Positions 1 through 7,379 of a stretch of DNA of 42,549 nucleotides are shown piece after piece. Positions within the stretch are counted from its first letter, which is position 1. Each line of letters begins with the position of its first letter. Where the stretch lies: contig JAIENA010000385.1 in NCBI GenBank assembly GCA_019751755.1, positions 1 through 42,549 on the forward strand. Reading direction: 5' to 3'. This stretch comes from Burkholderiaceae bacterium (GTDB taxonomy: Bacteria; Pseudomonadota; Gammaproteobacteria; Burkholderiales; Burkholderiaceae_D). The notes beneath the pieces are model-generated. The model was not told the DNA's origin and did not search any database. It worked only from the letters and a program-made list of their open reading frames with translations. Made by a program: the position numbers and the translations under genes.

Positions 1-66
1 CAGGTAGTACAGCAGCAGGAAAGCGGGCAGGAAGTAAAACAGGAAAGTGACGGAGCTGAAAACCAT
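1..66 (-). CDS. MBOAT-family O-acyltransferase (AlgI-like), N-terminus only
   Basis: The minus strand reads from an ATG at 66 to the window edge: 22 codons beginning MVFSS followed by a Phe/Leu/Tyr-rich hydrophobic segment. MVFSS plus a first helix of this kind is how AlgI-type membrane-bound O-acyltransferases begin. These proteins move acyl (often acetyl) groups across or at the inner membrane onto polysaccharides. An in-frame ATG at 99 would add 11 residues; neither start has a clear Shine-Dalgarno sequence, and the family pattern favours 66. The gene lies downstream of the tRNA-Leu and its terminator on the same strand. The rest is outside the window, so the call rests on the N-terminal signature alone. 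Confidence 0.55.
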   Translation of the reverse strand, partial: MVFSSVTFLFYFLPAFLLLYYL

Positions 67-130
67 TGACGTGCGCGTAGGACGGGAAATGGCGCTCATT
101 GTAGAGCATGCCGGTGGTCGGCCCGATAAC

Positions 131-164
131 AAAAAACCCGCATACCGTGAAGGAGATGCGGGTT
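131..164 (-). terminator. Rho-independent terminator of the tRNA-Leu transcript
   Basis: On the minus strand a 9-bp perfect stem (156-164 with 135-143, AACCCGCAT/ATGCGGGTT) with a 12-nt loop runs into a T tract (131-136). It lies 19 nt beyond the encoded CCA end of the tRNA and separates the tRNA from the MBOAT gene. Confidence 0.85.
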
Positions 165-182
165 CAATGCAATGCAGGTGTT

Positions 183-267
183 TGGTGCCCCGGGCCGGAA
201 TCGAACCGGCACGCCTTGCGGCGGCGGATTTTGAGTCCGCTGCGTCTACCAATTCCACCACCGAGGC
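183..267 (-). tRNA. tRNA-Leu (anticodon CAA)
   Basis: An 85-nt class II tRNA reads on the minus strand from 267 to 183, with CCA encoded at 185-183. The acceptor stem GCCTCGG pairs with CCGGGGC. The D arm contains GGTAGACGC. The anticodon stem GCGGA/TCCGC encloses the loop CTCAAAA, giving anticodon CAA for UUG codons. A long variable arm (CGCCGCAAGGCG) and a T arm with GGTTCGATTCC complete it. The length and long variable arm are typical of tRNA-Leu. It has its own promoter and a terminator just downstream. Confidence 0.97.
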
Positions 268-290
268 AGGTATGTTCGTGCAAGAGCCAC

Positions 291-320
291 ATTATAGTGC
301 ACTCCAAACAAAATTGTAAT
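291..320 (-). promoter_or_regulatory. Sigma-70 promoter of tRNA-Leu
   Basis: On the minus strand a perfect -10 TATAAT (296-291) is preceded, after 18 nt, by ATTACA (320-315), which matches TTGACA at 4 of 6 positions. The predicted start is near 284, about 17 nt before the mature tRNA 5' end at 267. Confidence 0.7.
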
Positions 321-419
321 GCCTCAAACGCATTTAATATCCATTACGCTGCCCTGGTTGATGTTGGTCACTAGCATTTGTGTCATGATTGTCCCCCCCG
401 CCGAACGCCGACTCTCCGC

Positions 420-2381
420 ATGAAGTACAAGAAAATCCGCGAAATCATCCTGGGCAAGGCCCTGGACCCCATGAAAAGCGAAACACGCCATTCGATGGCC
501 CTGGTGGCATTCCTGGCCTGGGTGGGCCTGGGCGCCGACGGTTTGTCGTCATCCGCGTATGGTCCTGAAGAAACCTTCAAGGCGCTGGGCACGCATACGC
601 ACCTGGGCCTGTACATGGCGATCGCCACCGCCGTCACGGTCTTTATTATTGCGCTCGCTTATAACCAGGTGATTGAACTGTTTCCCACCGGTGGTGGCGG
701 CTACCGCGTCGCCACCAAGCTGGTGGGACCGTATATGGGACTGATATCCGGCTGCGCGCTGGTGCTCGACTATGTGCTGACCATCGCGATTTCGATCGCG
801 TCCGGGGTCGATGCGCTGGCGTCGTTCCTGCCGCTCGGCTTCCAGCCCTATAAATTATGGGCCGAGGCCTTCTTTATCGGGCTCTTGATCGTGATGAATT
901 TGCGGGGCTTGAAGGAGGCGATCCAGATCCTGCTGCCGATCTTTATCGGCTTCGTCATCACGCACCTGTTCCTGATCGTGTATGGGATCGTCGCGCATGC
1001 GGAAAACCTGCCGGGACTGGTGCCGGGGACCATCAATGAAACCGTCAGCCTGGCCGGCAGCATCGGCTGGACCGGCGTGGCCAGCATGCTGCTGCTGGCG
1101 TATTCGCAGGGCGGCGGCACGTACACCGGGCTGGAAGCGGTTTCGAACAACGTCAACCTGCTGGCCGAGCCGCGCGTACGCACCGGCAAGATGACCATGC
1201 TGTACATGGCGCTGTCGCTGGCGTTTACGGCGGGCGGCATCATCATGCTGTACTTGCTGTGGGACGCCCGCCCGATCGAGGGGCAGACCTTGAACGCGTC
1301 GACCTTTGCCAGCATCATCGGCCACCTGAATCCCGATTCGCCGCTGGCCAACCAGGTCATGCTGGCGGTGGTGCTGGCGTTTGAAGCGGGCCTGCTGTTC
1401 GTGGCGGCCAATACCGGCTTCCTGGGCGGCCCGTCGGTGCTGTCGAACATGGCCGGTGATTCGTGGGTGCCGCACAAGTTCCGCTACCTGTCGACGCGCC
1501 TGGTGACGCAAAACGGCATCCTCGTAATGGGCGTGGCGGCGCTGGCGATCCTGTTCTGGACCGAGGGCAGCGTAACGCTGCTGGTGGTGCTGTATTCGAT
1601 TTCCGTGTTCCTGACCTTTGCCATCGCCCTGTTCGGCCTGTGCCTGTACTGGGTGCGCAACCGCGACGCGGGTGGCAAATGGATCGGCCGCTTGCTGCTG
1701 TCGTCGGTCGGTTTCACCATTTGCGCCGGCATTCTTGGCGTGCTGCTGGTGGAAAAATTCATGGATGGCGGCTGGGCGACGGCGCTCATCATTGGCGTCA
1801 TTGCCGCAGTCTGCGTATGGGTCCGCAACCATTACCGCCAGACCAAGCAGGCGATCCACTCGGTGGACGAGGTGTTTGCCAGCCAGCCGTTCGGCCCCCA
1901 TCCGGATGCGGTGGAACCGGACCCGGACAACCAGACCGCCGTCTTCATCGTCGGTTCCTCCAAAGGCGGCGGCCTGCATGCATTGCTGTGGGTGCAGCGC
2001 ATGTTCCCAGGCCACTTCAAGAACTTCATCTTCGTCAATGCCCGCACCGTCGATTCCCACGCCTACGGCGGCGAGGGCGCGCTGGAAGCGATGCGGCGCG
2101 ATGCCGAAGGCACGCTGGAATATTTCGTCGATTTTTGCCACAGCCACCATATGGCGTCGTCGTCGTACCTGGGCTTTGGCACCGACGCGGTTGATGAAGT
2201 CACGCGCATGTGCGAAGAGATCAGCAATGAATTCCCGAACGCGATTTTCTTCACCAGTAAGCTGATCTTCGCCAGCGATAACTGGCTAAGCCGCGTGCTG
2301 CACAACCAGGCCGCGCTGGCGGTGCAGCGCCGGCTGCACCTGGAAGGGTTGCAGATGGTGATCCTACCGATGAAGGTGTGA
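420..2381 (+). CDS. APC-superfamily transporter, KimA/KUP-like, with C-terminal cytosolic domain
   Basis: A 653-residue multi-span membrane protein. Residues about 20-460 hold a run of about 12 hydrophobic segments. Near the N-terminus GADGLSSSAYGPEE matches the DALSSVAYGTEQ-type motif of the KimA/APC branch, and FPTGGGGYRVA matches the glycine-rich loop after it. The last 150 or so residues are soluble. They contain a repeated-turn pattern (VGSSKGGG, YLGFGTDAVDE), a cytosolic tail of the sort KimA-type potassium importers carry. Substrate is therefore potassium or an amino acid; sequence alone does not decide. I chose ATG 420; an upstream TTG at 378 would add 14 polar, proline-rich residues that look non-coding. 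Neither start has a clear SD. The gene is divergent from the tRNA-Leu and convergent with the GNAT gene. Confidence 0.8.
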   Translation: MKYKKIREIILGKALDPMKSETRHSMALVAFLAWVGLGADGLSSSAYGPEETFKALGTHTHLGLYMAIATAVTVFIIALAYNQVIELFPTGGGGYRVATKLVGPYMGLISGCALVLDYVLTIAISIASGVDALASFLPLGFQPYKLWAEAFFIGLLIVMNLRGLKEAIQILLPIFIGFVITHLFLIVYGIVAHAENLPGLVPGTINETVSLAGSIGWTGVASMLLLAYSQGGGTYTGLEAVSNNVNLLAEPRVRTGKMTMLYMALSLAFTAGGIIMLYLLWDARPIEGQTLNASTFASIIGHLNPDSPLANQVMLAVVLAFEAGLLFVAANTGFLGGPSVLSNMAGDSWVPHKFRYLSTRLVTQNGILVMGVAALAILFWTEGSVTLLVVLYSISVFLTFAIALFGLCLYWVRNRDAGGKWIGRLLLSSVGFTICAGILGVLLVEKFMDGGWATALIIGVIAAVCVWVRNHYRQTKQAIHSVDEVFASQPFGPHPDAVEPDPDNQTAVFIVGSSKGGGLHALLWVQRMFPGHFKNFIFVNARTVDSHAYGGEGALEAMRRDAEGTLEYFVDFCHSHHMASSSYLGFGTDAVDEVTRMCEEISNEFPNAIFFTSKLIFASDNWLSRVLHNQAALAVQRRLHLEGLQMVILPMKV

Positions 2382-2396
2382 TCAGGTCCGGTACGG

Positions 2397-2867
2397 CTAC
2401 AGCGCCAGCATCCGGCTCATGGTGGCATTCTCCAACGCCACGCCACGCACCGGCACCAGGTTGCGCGTCTCGACCCGGAAGCCGTGGCGGGCGAAGAACG
2501 GCTCCGCCGTCAGGCTGACATCGGAGCGCAGCACGCCGATGGCGCGGGTGTGTGCCATCTCCATGATATGGCGCAGCAGCGCGCCGCCGACACCGCGCCG
2601 CGCATACGGCGCCGCCACAAAAAACATGTCGATATAGCCGGACGGCTGCAAGTCCGTAAATGCGACGGCGCGCCCGTCCAGTTCCGCCACCAGTGTCTGG
2701 TTGGCGCGCATGCGCTGCGACCACAGCGCGCCGTCATAGTCTTGCGGTGCCCAGGCGTGCAATTGCGCGGCGGTGTAATCACGGCACGCCAGGCCATGCA
2801 CAGCCGAATGAAAGATCGCGTGTAACTGCGCTTCTTCGCCGGTGGAATAGGGTCGGATCAGCATCAC
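2397..2867 (-). CDS. GNAT-family N-acetyltransferase
   Basis: A 156-residue single-domain acetyltransferase. The acetyl-CoA pyrophosphate-binding signature is RRGVGGALL near residue 90. It follows the beta-4 strand (IDMFFVAAPYA), and the C-terminal part has PFFARHGF, the usual FYxxxGF-type motif. It is of the small YafP/ElaA-like kind that acetylates an amine or N-terminus; the acceptor is unknown. Two adjacent ATGs (2867 and 2864) follow AAGGTG; the second has the better spacing. The gene is convergent with the transporter, only 15 bp from its stop. Confidence 0.85.
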   Translation of the reverse strand: MMLIRPYSTGEEAQLHAIFHSAVHGLACRDYTAAQLHAWAPQDYDGALWSQRMRANQTLVAELDGRAVAFTDLQPSGYIDMFFVAAPYARRGVGGALLRHIMEMAHTRAIGVLRSDVSLTAEPFFARHGFRVETRNLVPVRGVALENATMSRMLAL

Positions 2868-3362
2868 CTTATCTTACTCGCCACGTACCGGCTTGTCAGT
2901 GCGGGCGGATATGACGGCTGCCGTGTAAATCGAGCCTGTATCAGATTGATGCGGCGTCGTTTTTGGTCTGCTTTCTGTCATGCAGTTCGTCCGTTCAGCA
3001 CGCATTCTGTCCCCCCAAAATCGCCGTTTGTCGCGCGTCGCGCGCAAGCCTTGGCGCACTTTGTTATCTTGACCTTGTCCCCGCACATTACAGAAGGTGC
3101 CGGGGGCAACCAGGCCCACCCTTAGGAGACGTACCATGTTCAACCCGTCCATCGCAGCGGTTTCCGCTGTCGCCTTCAGTCCCCCTTATTCGCGCACCGC
3201 GCCGCGCCATACTGAATAGCCGTTACAACCTGGCTATGGGGTTCCATCCTCGCATAGAAATTATCAGCCACAGCCGCCCTGTTGTTTGTACTTCAGGCTG
3301 CTAGTATGAAACGATCGCCGTCGCATTGGCGCGATGGTGCGGGTTGATCAATGGAGGCAAGC
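2868..3362 (+). other. 495-bp region without a recognised gene; contains a small ORF
   Basis: No conserved coding sequence is visible on either strand. The only structured part is a 27-codon ORF at 3136-3219 with an AGGAG ribosome binding site, followed directly by a 6-bp stem-loop (3216-3221 with 3232-3237). The last 140 bases contain TAGTAT (3303-3308), a plausible -10 for the secreted protein gene at 3363, but with no good -35. I recognised no known riboswitch or RNA family. Confidence 0.5.
3136..3219 (+). CDS. Possible 27-residue small protein or leader peptide
   Basis: ATG at 3136 is preceded by AGGAG with 7-nt spacing, one of the strongest ribosome binding sites in the window, and runs 27 codons to TAG. 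The peptide has an alanine/valine-rich middle (IAAVSAVAF) and a Pro-Pro pair at residues 16-17. A short stem-loop (ATAGCC/GGCTAT) starts over the stop codon. That layout resembles a leader peptide, but the next gene starts about 140 bp further on and I found no terminator/antiterminator pair. It may also be an unrelated small protein or chance. Confidence 0.3.
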   Translation: MFNPSIAAVSAVAFSPPYSRTAPRHTE

Positions 3363-3788
3363 ATGAAACCTTCGGCCATCGGCGTGATGGCTGCGGCCTT
3401 GCTGGCAGGGTGCTGCAGCACCGCGCTGGCGCAGCAACAGGCTGCAGCGCATGACGCGCCACCGCAGGTACAGATTAGCAGGGCAACCGCAGCACCGGCT
3501 TACCGACTGGCGCCGCAGGAGTTTGACAGTTATGCCCGCCCGTACTTGCTCGATAACGGCATCGTGATTCATTTTTTCCAGCGGCGCCGCCAGTACTTCA
3601 CACAGATGTACCACGAAGCACCCGTTGAACTCTTGCCCCAGGCGCCCGGTAAATTCACTACCGCGCAAGGAGCGAAAGTTGAATTCATGGATGAAGGCGA
3701 CACAATCGCCGTGACCCACCTGGACCGCATCCCCTACACAGGGTTGGTGCCGGTCTCTTCTGATCGCGTCTACATCGCGAGCCGCTAA
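3363..3788 (+). CDS. Secreted protein of unknown function, tandem paralogue A
   Basis: A 141-residue protein with an N-terminal signal peptide (MKPS, hydrophobic core, cleavage likely after ALA near residue 23). ATG 3363 is preferred because GGAGG lies 5 nt upstream; an ATG at 3351 lacks this. The mature part is a small beta-rich domain. It contains EFDSYARPYLLDNG, then LLPQAPGKF and a GAKVEF..EGDTI stretch. The 128-residue protein encoded at 3945 aligns to it without gaps over about 72 residues (roughly 28 identities), so the two arose by tandem duplication. I do not recognise the family. Export to the periplasm or outside is the only inference I would make. Confidence 0.75.
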   Translation: MKPSAIGVMAAALLAGCCSTALAQQQAAAHDAPPQVQISRATAAPAYRLAPQEFDSYARPYLLDNGIVIHFFQRRRQYFTQMYHEAPVELLPQAPGKFTTAQGAKVEFMDEGDTIAVTHLDRIPYTGLVPVSSDRVYIASR

Positions 3789-3944
3789 CGGGCAGCAGCC
3801 CGGGGGCGGACCGCCCTGACGCCAGAAGTCGGCGTACCGGCTTTAAAAAAACTTACTTGGATGACTGTGCCGCAGTGCGCGGCGGTGCAGTCGCGCGCCT
3901 GCGCCGTGCAGCGCGCCCACCTCACGATATGACAGGAAACCGCA

Positions 3945-4331
3945 ATGAAAAAAGCAATCTACGCAGTGATGTTCAGCCTCGCCACCATCGGCGCCGCCTC
4001 GGCCCAGGCCCAGACCGCCGTCGCGTCGAACCCTGCCGCGTCAGCGTCCGTGCCTTATGTGTTGGCCGTCAATGAATTCAATGACTACGCTAAACAGTTT
4101 GTGCTGGAAGATGGCACCCGCGTTGCATTCACTGAGCATGCCGGCAAGTATTTCGTGAAGCAGGAACATGGCATCAGGATGCAACTGATCCCGCAAGCGC
4201 CTGGCGTGTTCAAGACCGCCAATGGCGCCCGCATCCAGTTCCGCGACTACGGCGAGACGGTATCGATCCGCGATGTGGAAAAGCTGGCGGTCAAGAACCG
4301 CGCCGAGACCATCGTGATGGCGAAGCGCTAA
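3945..4331 (+). CDS. Secreted protein of unknown function, tandem paralogue B
   Basis: A 128-residue protein with a clear signal peptide (MKKAIYAVMF, cleavage likely at ASA|QAQ near residue 20). AGGA lies 7 nt before the ATG. The mature domain repeats the pattern of its upstream neighbour: EFNDYAKQFVLEDG, LIPQAPGVF and GARIQFRDYGETV. The two genes are co-directional, separated by 156 bp, so they may have separate promoters. No catalytic motif or cysteine pair is visible. The function is unknown; a small periplasmic binding or inhibitor-like protein is possible but unproven. Confidence 0.75.
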   Translation: MKKAIYAVMFSLATIGAASAQAQTAVASNPAASASVPYVLAVNEFNDYAKQFVLEDGTRVAFTEHAGKYFVKQEHGIRMQLIPQAPGVFKTANGARIQFRDYGETVSIRDVEKLAVKNRAETIVMAKR

Positions 4332-4341
4332 GCGTGGAGCG

Positions 4342-4365
4342 CGCGCCCGCCATCCATCGGGCGCG
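4342..4365. terminator. Hairpin between convergent genes, possible bidirectional terminator
   Basis: A perfect 8-bp GC-rich stem, CGCGCCCG (4342-4349) with CGGGCGCG (4358-4365), has an 8-nt loop and sits in the 39-bp gap between convergent stop codons. There is no T tract in either direction, so it may slow transcription rather than end it alone. Confidence 0.4.
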
Positions 4366-4370
4366 TGCTG

Positions 4371-6287
4371 TCAGGCGGCGGCCGGCAGCGCCGGCTGCAG
4401 GTCGTCGCGCTGCGCCAGCAGCGCAAAGATATCGTCCTTCGACAGCACATAGCGCTCCAGCAGCACGTCCTTGATGTCCGCCATGGCGGCGCGGTAGTCG
4501 CCGATGGCGCGCAAGGTGTAGGTGTACAGTTCGTCGGCCTTGCTTTCCACTTGCAGCAAGGTGTGTTCGCCGCCGGCTTCCTGCTTGAACTGGCTGTAGT
4601 CAAGCTTGCAGCGCGAATACATCGACAGGCGGTTGACCATGGTGTTCAGCATCGACGTGGCCTTCTCGATATCGTTCTGGCTGCCCACGGAAATGCCGCG
4701 CGCGCCATAAAACAATTCTTCCGCCGCCACCCCGCCATACAGCCCGATCACGTCGCGTTCCAGTTCTTCCAGCGTGCGCAGCGACAGGTCGTCGCCGGCC
4801 GACAGCACATAGCCCAGGGCACCGAGTTTCGAGACCGATTCCGTGCTGATTTTCAGCAGGTGCGACTTAGCCTTGATGTCCGCCAGCGCCATGCCAGCGC
4901 GCAGGTAGGGATCGATCTGCATGAAGAAGTGGCCCAGTTCGTGCAAGGCGATGCGTTCGCGCTGGCGGGCTTTTTCGGCGGTCGTGGCGCGGTCCGTCAA
5001 GCCGATGGTGGCGCGCTCGAATGCGCGGAACATCATGTCGGTATCGATGACTTTGCCTTCCTGGATCGAAATCATGCTGGCCCGCTCGACCACGGTTTCC
5101 AGCACTGCCGGACTGAGGTTGGCGGTGATGTCCGCCACTTGATCCAGGTTCATGGCGTCCCAGTTGACGCAGCCATCCTGCTTGCGTTTCAGGAAACACT
5201 CCACCAGCGCACGCCGTTCGCTCTTGTTGGGCAAGCGGAAATTGATTTTGACGGAAAAGCGGCGCAGCATGGCTTCATCCATCTGGGAATTGCTGTCGTC
5301 GAAGTTGGACGCCACCACCCAGATCACCCCGGCGCCATCGTTGCTTTTCACGCCATCGAGCAGCCCCAGCAGGGTATTGGCGGTATCGTCTTCCCATTTC
5401 TTTTCACCGCGGCCACGCGGCATGAACAGCGCCTGGGCTTCGTCGAGGAAAATGATGCAATGGCCGCGTGCGCACGCCTTGCGGTACAGGGCGCTCAGCG
5501 CCTTCGAGCCGCCGCCGATATAGCCTGATTCCAGCGCCGAACCGGACGCCTGGATCAGCGGGATATTGAGGCGCTTGGCCAGGTAGCCGGCCAGCTTGGT
5601 TTTGCCGGTCCCGGCCGGGCCGGTCAGCATCACATTGAACGGCTTGTCGATATTGTGCGATTTGTAGACGTGGCGGTTGCGGATCATGTCTTCCAGGTGC
5701 AGCACTTCCTGCTTGATGTCGTCCATGCCGATCAAGTCGTCCAGGCTGCCTTTCAACTGATCCGGCGACAGCACCGTGGCGCTGGGGTTCATGCCCGGCA
5801 GGCCGAATTTCAAGACCAACAGCAGCAGCACCACGACCAGAATGTCAAACGCATGGCGGCGCAGGAAGTCACTGGCGCCGGCCAGCGGCCCGCCGTCATC
5901 TTGCAGCACCGCCTTGTGCGACGCCAGCCAGGCATCTTGCGCAATGGCATAAGGAATGCTGTTGCGCAGCAATACTTCGCGCTCCAGGCTCAGGTGGGAA
6001 GTGCTGGGCACCGTGACCACATGCAGCACGGGCGCCCCCTTGAATTTGTAAATGTAGCGGGGCGCTTCCGACAGTGGCTTGGCCACCAGCAGGTATTCTA
6101 GCTGGTCGCGTTGCACGGCCAGCGCCGTGATGCGCGAAATATCCTGGGAACGCTGGATTGGACTGGTGTCCTGCGTCACTTCCGTGCTCCACAGCGCCAA
6201 CGCGACCGCCACGGCGATGCCGGCCAGCAAGGCAACGCGGACCCAGATATTTTTCAGCGCGAGCTGTAATTTAGTTAAATTGAACAT
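4371..6287 (-). CDS. Divergent FtsH-like membrane AAA ATPase / zinc metalloprotease
   Basis: A 638-residue protein built like FtsH: a first membrane span near 15-35, a periplasmic stretch of about 110 residues, a second span near 148-165, then an AAA module and a peptidase domain. The Walker A is GPAGTGKT (223-230), the Walker B IIFLDE (278-283), and the second region of homology ends MLRRF. The M41-type zinc site is HELGH (449-453). A downstream GSQNDIEKAT carries the third-ligand Asp (539). All active residues look intact. However, it lacks FtsH's RPGRFDR arginine arrangement and the HEAGHA wording, so it is a separate subfamily, not the housekeeping FtsH. ATG 6287 is preferred; GTG at 6305 would add six residues. 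It probably acts in membrane protein quality control. Confidence 0.8.
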   Translation of the reverse strand: MFNLTKLQLALKNIWVRVALLAGIAVAVALALWSTEVTQDTSPIQRSQDISRITALAVQRDQLEYLLVAKPLSEAPRYIYKFKGAPVLHVVTVPSTSHLSLEREVLLRNSIPYAIAQDAWLASHKAVLQDDGGPLAGASDFLRRHAFDILVVVLLLLVLKFGLPGMNPSATVLSPDQLKGSLDDLIGMDDIKQEVLHLEDMIRNRHVYKSHNIDKPFNVMLTGPAGTGKTKLAGYLAKRLNIPLIQASGSALESGYIGGGSKALSALYRKACARGHCIIFLDEAQALFMPRGRGEKKWEDDTANTLLGLLDGVKSNDGAGVIWVVASNFDDSNSQMDEAMLRRFSVKINFRLPNKSERRALVECFLKRKQDGCVNWDAMNLDQVADITANLSPAVLETVVERASMISIQEGKVIDTDMMFRAFERATIGLTDRATTAEKARQRERIALHELGHFFMQIDPYLRAGMALADIKAKSHLLKISTESVSKLGALGYVLSAGDDLSLRTLEELERDVIGLYGGVAAEELFYGARGISVGSQNDIEKATSMLNTMVNRLSMYSRCKLDYSQFKQEAGGEHTLLQVESKADELYTYTLRAIGDYRAAMADIKDVLLERYVLSKDDIFALLAQRDDLQPALPAAA

Positions 6288-6519
6288 GGCAGATTCAGCA
6301 AACACAGCGCAGTGACCCGCCGCAGCGCAATGATTGGGCGCTGTGGCACGTGACCTGTCGGGCTGGCGCGCGGAGCGGGGCGGGGCCAGTAACTATGCCG
6401 GGAGGCAATGAGAATGTCACTCGACTATAGCGGCGTTTGTCATAGTTGTGGGCGCTCGGCACAAGAAAGCATAGCCCGTCGCAACACAATGGGAAATCTG
6501 CAATACCTTGATTGCAAAA

Positions 6520-6542
6520 GATTTTTCCAGAATGGAAAGAGT
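6520..6542 (-). terminator. Weak terminator-like hairpin after the solute-binding protein gene
   Basis: About 15 nt past the stop of the minus-strand solute-binding protein gene lies the perfect stem TTTCCA/TGGAAA with a 3-nt loop (6524-6538), followed on the minus strand by an A/T-rich stretch with CTTTT. It is short, so I call it weakly. Confidence 0.3.
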
Positions 6543-6554
6543 TTACGGAAAGCC

Positions 6555-7319
6555 TTATTTACGCTTTTCCCACTCGCTGTATTTGCGTTCCAGTTTGGCA
6601 AACGTACCGTCACGCCGCATGGTGTCGAGCATGACATTCATGCGTTCGACCAGCGTATCGGACACGCTGGGATGGCATGCCAAATAGACTTTGACGCGGT
6701 GGAACGTCAGCAGCGGAATGATTTCTCCTTTGTCGCCGGCAAACTCGGTCGGCAACGACGCGCCGGCGCGCAGCCCCACCGCCCACAGGTCGATGCGGTT
6801 CAATAACAGCTTCTTGGGATTCGAGGCATCGTTGGGGGCGGGCTCCACATTAAACCCCCGCGCCCGCAGGAATTCATCGCGGGCGTCGCCGATATAGGTG
6901 CCGATGCGCAACGAGCGGGCATCGTCGAGCGTGCGCAGCTGGAATTTATGGTCGGCGCGGCCGACGAAGACCCATTCCGCCTCGTCGGTCGGGCCGATCC
7001 ATTTGAACAGGTTTTCCCGCTCCGGTGTGCGCGACGTCGAGTAGATACAGGTATGTTTTTGCTGTTGCGCCATGGTAATGGCGCGTTTCCACGGCAGGAT
7101 TTCGATCTTGTACGGAATCGCCAGCCGGCCCAGCATGTCGCGGATTTTTTCCGTTTCGCGGCCGGTGACTTCGTCGCCTTCCTTCATGCTGGCCGGTGGT
7201 GCGTGTTCGGCCACAATCAATAGCGATTCCTGCGCCGCGCCAGTGACCGGCGCCGTCGCCAGCACGGCCGGCGCCGCTGTCAGCAGCGCCAGGCAGAAGA
7301 GTCGGTGGAAGGGGTTCAT
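6555..7319 (-). CDS. Periplasmic amino-acid-type solute-binding protein (SBP family 3)
   Basis: A 254-residue exported protein. The signal peptide covers about the first 25 residues (FHRLFCLALLTAAPAVLA). The mature part follows the bacterial extracellular solute-binding family 3 pattern: an early VAEHAPPAS strand, GRETEKIRDML, WKRAITMAQ, the R(T)PER motif after ISTSR-like sequence, and GTYIGDARDEFL in the second lobe. It ends in the helix LVERMNVMLDTMRRDGTF that closes these domains. No ABC permease or ATPase gene is adjacent, so it could be an orphan binding protein or part of a sensory pathway. ATG 7319 is chosen because it starts directly at the signal peptide; the upstream GTG-type extension is not signal-like. 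Confidence 0.8.
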   Translation of the reverse strand: MNPFHRLFCLALLTAAPAVLATAPVTGAAQESLLIVAEHAPPASMKEGDEVTGRETEKIRDMLGRLAIPYKIEILPWKRAITMAQQQKHTCIYSTSRTPERENLFKWIGPTDEAEWVFVGRADHKFQLRTLDDARSLRIGTYIGDARDEFLRARGFNVEPAPNDASNPKKLLLNRIDLWAVGLRAGASLPTEFAGDKGEIIPLLTFHRVKVYLACHPSVSDTLVERMNVMLDTMRRDGTFAKLERKYSEWEKRK

Positions 7320-7379
7320 GGTAGGGGCAGCATAGCATGGCCCCTGCAAAAGTTGCCATGGTGAATCGTGCGGCCGTGC

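Noticed and set aside
4112-4127. TGGCAC-N5-TTGCA, an exact sigma-54 core on the plus strand
   Set aside because: It lies inside the coding sequence of secreted paralogue B, in its own direction, with no gene starting nearby and no NtrC-like dyads; most likely chance.
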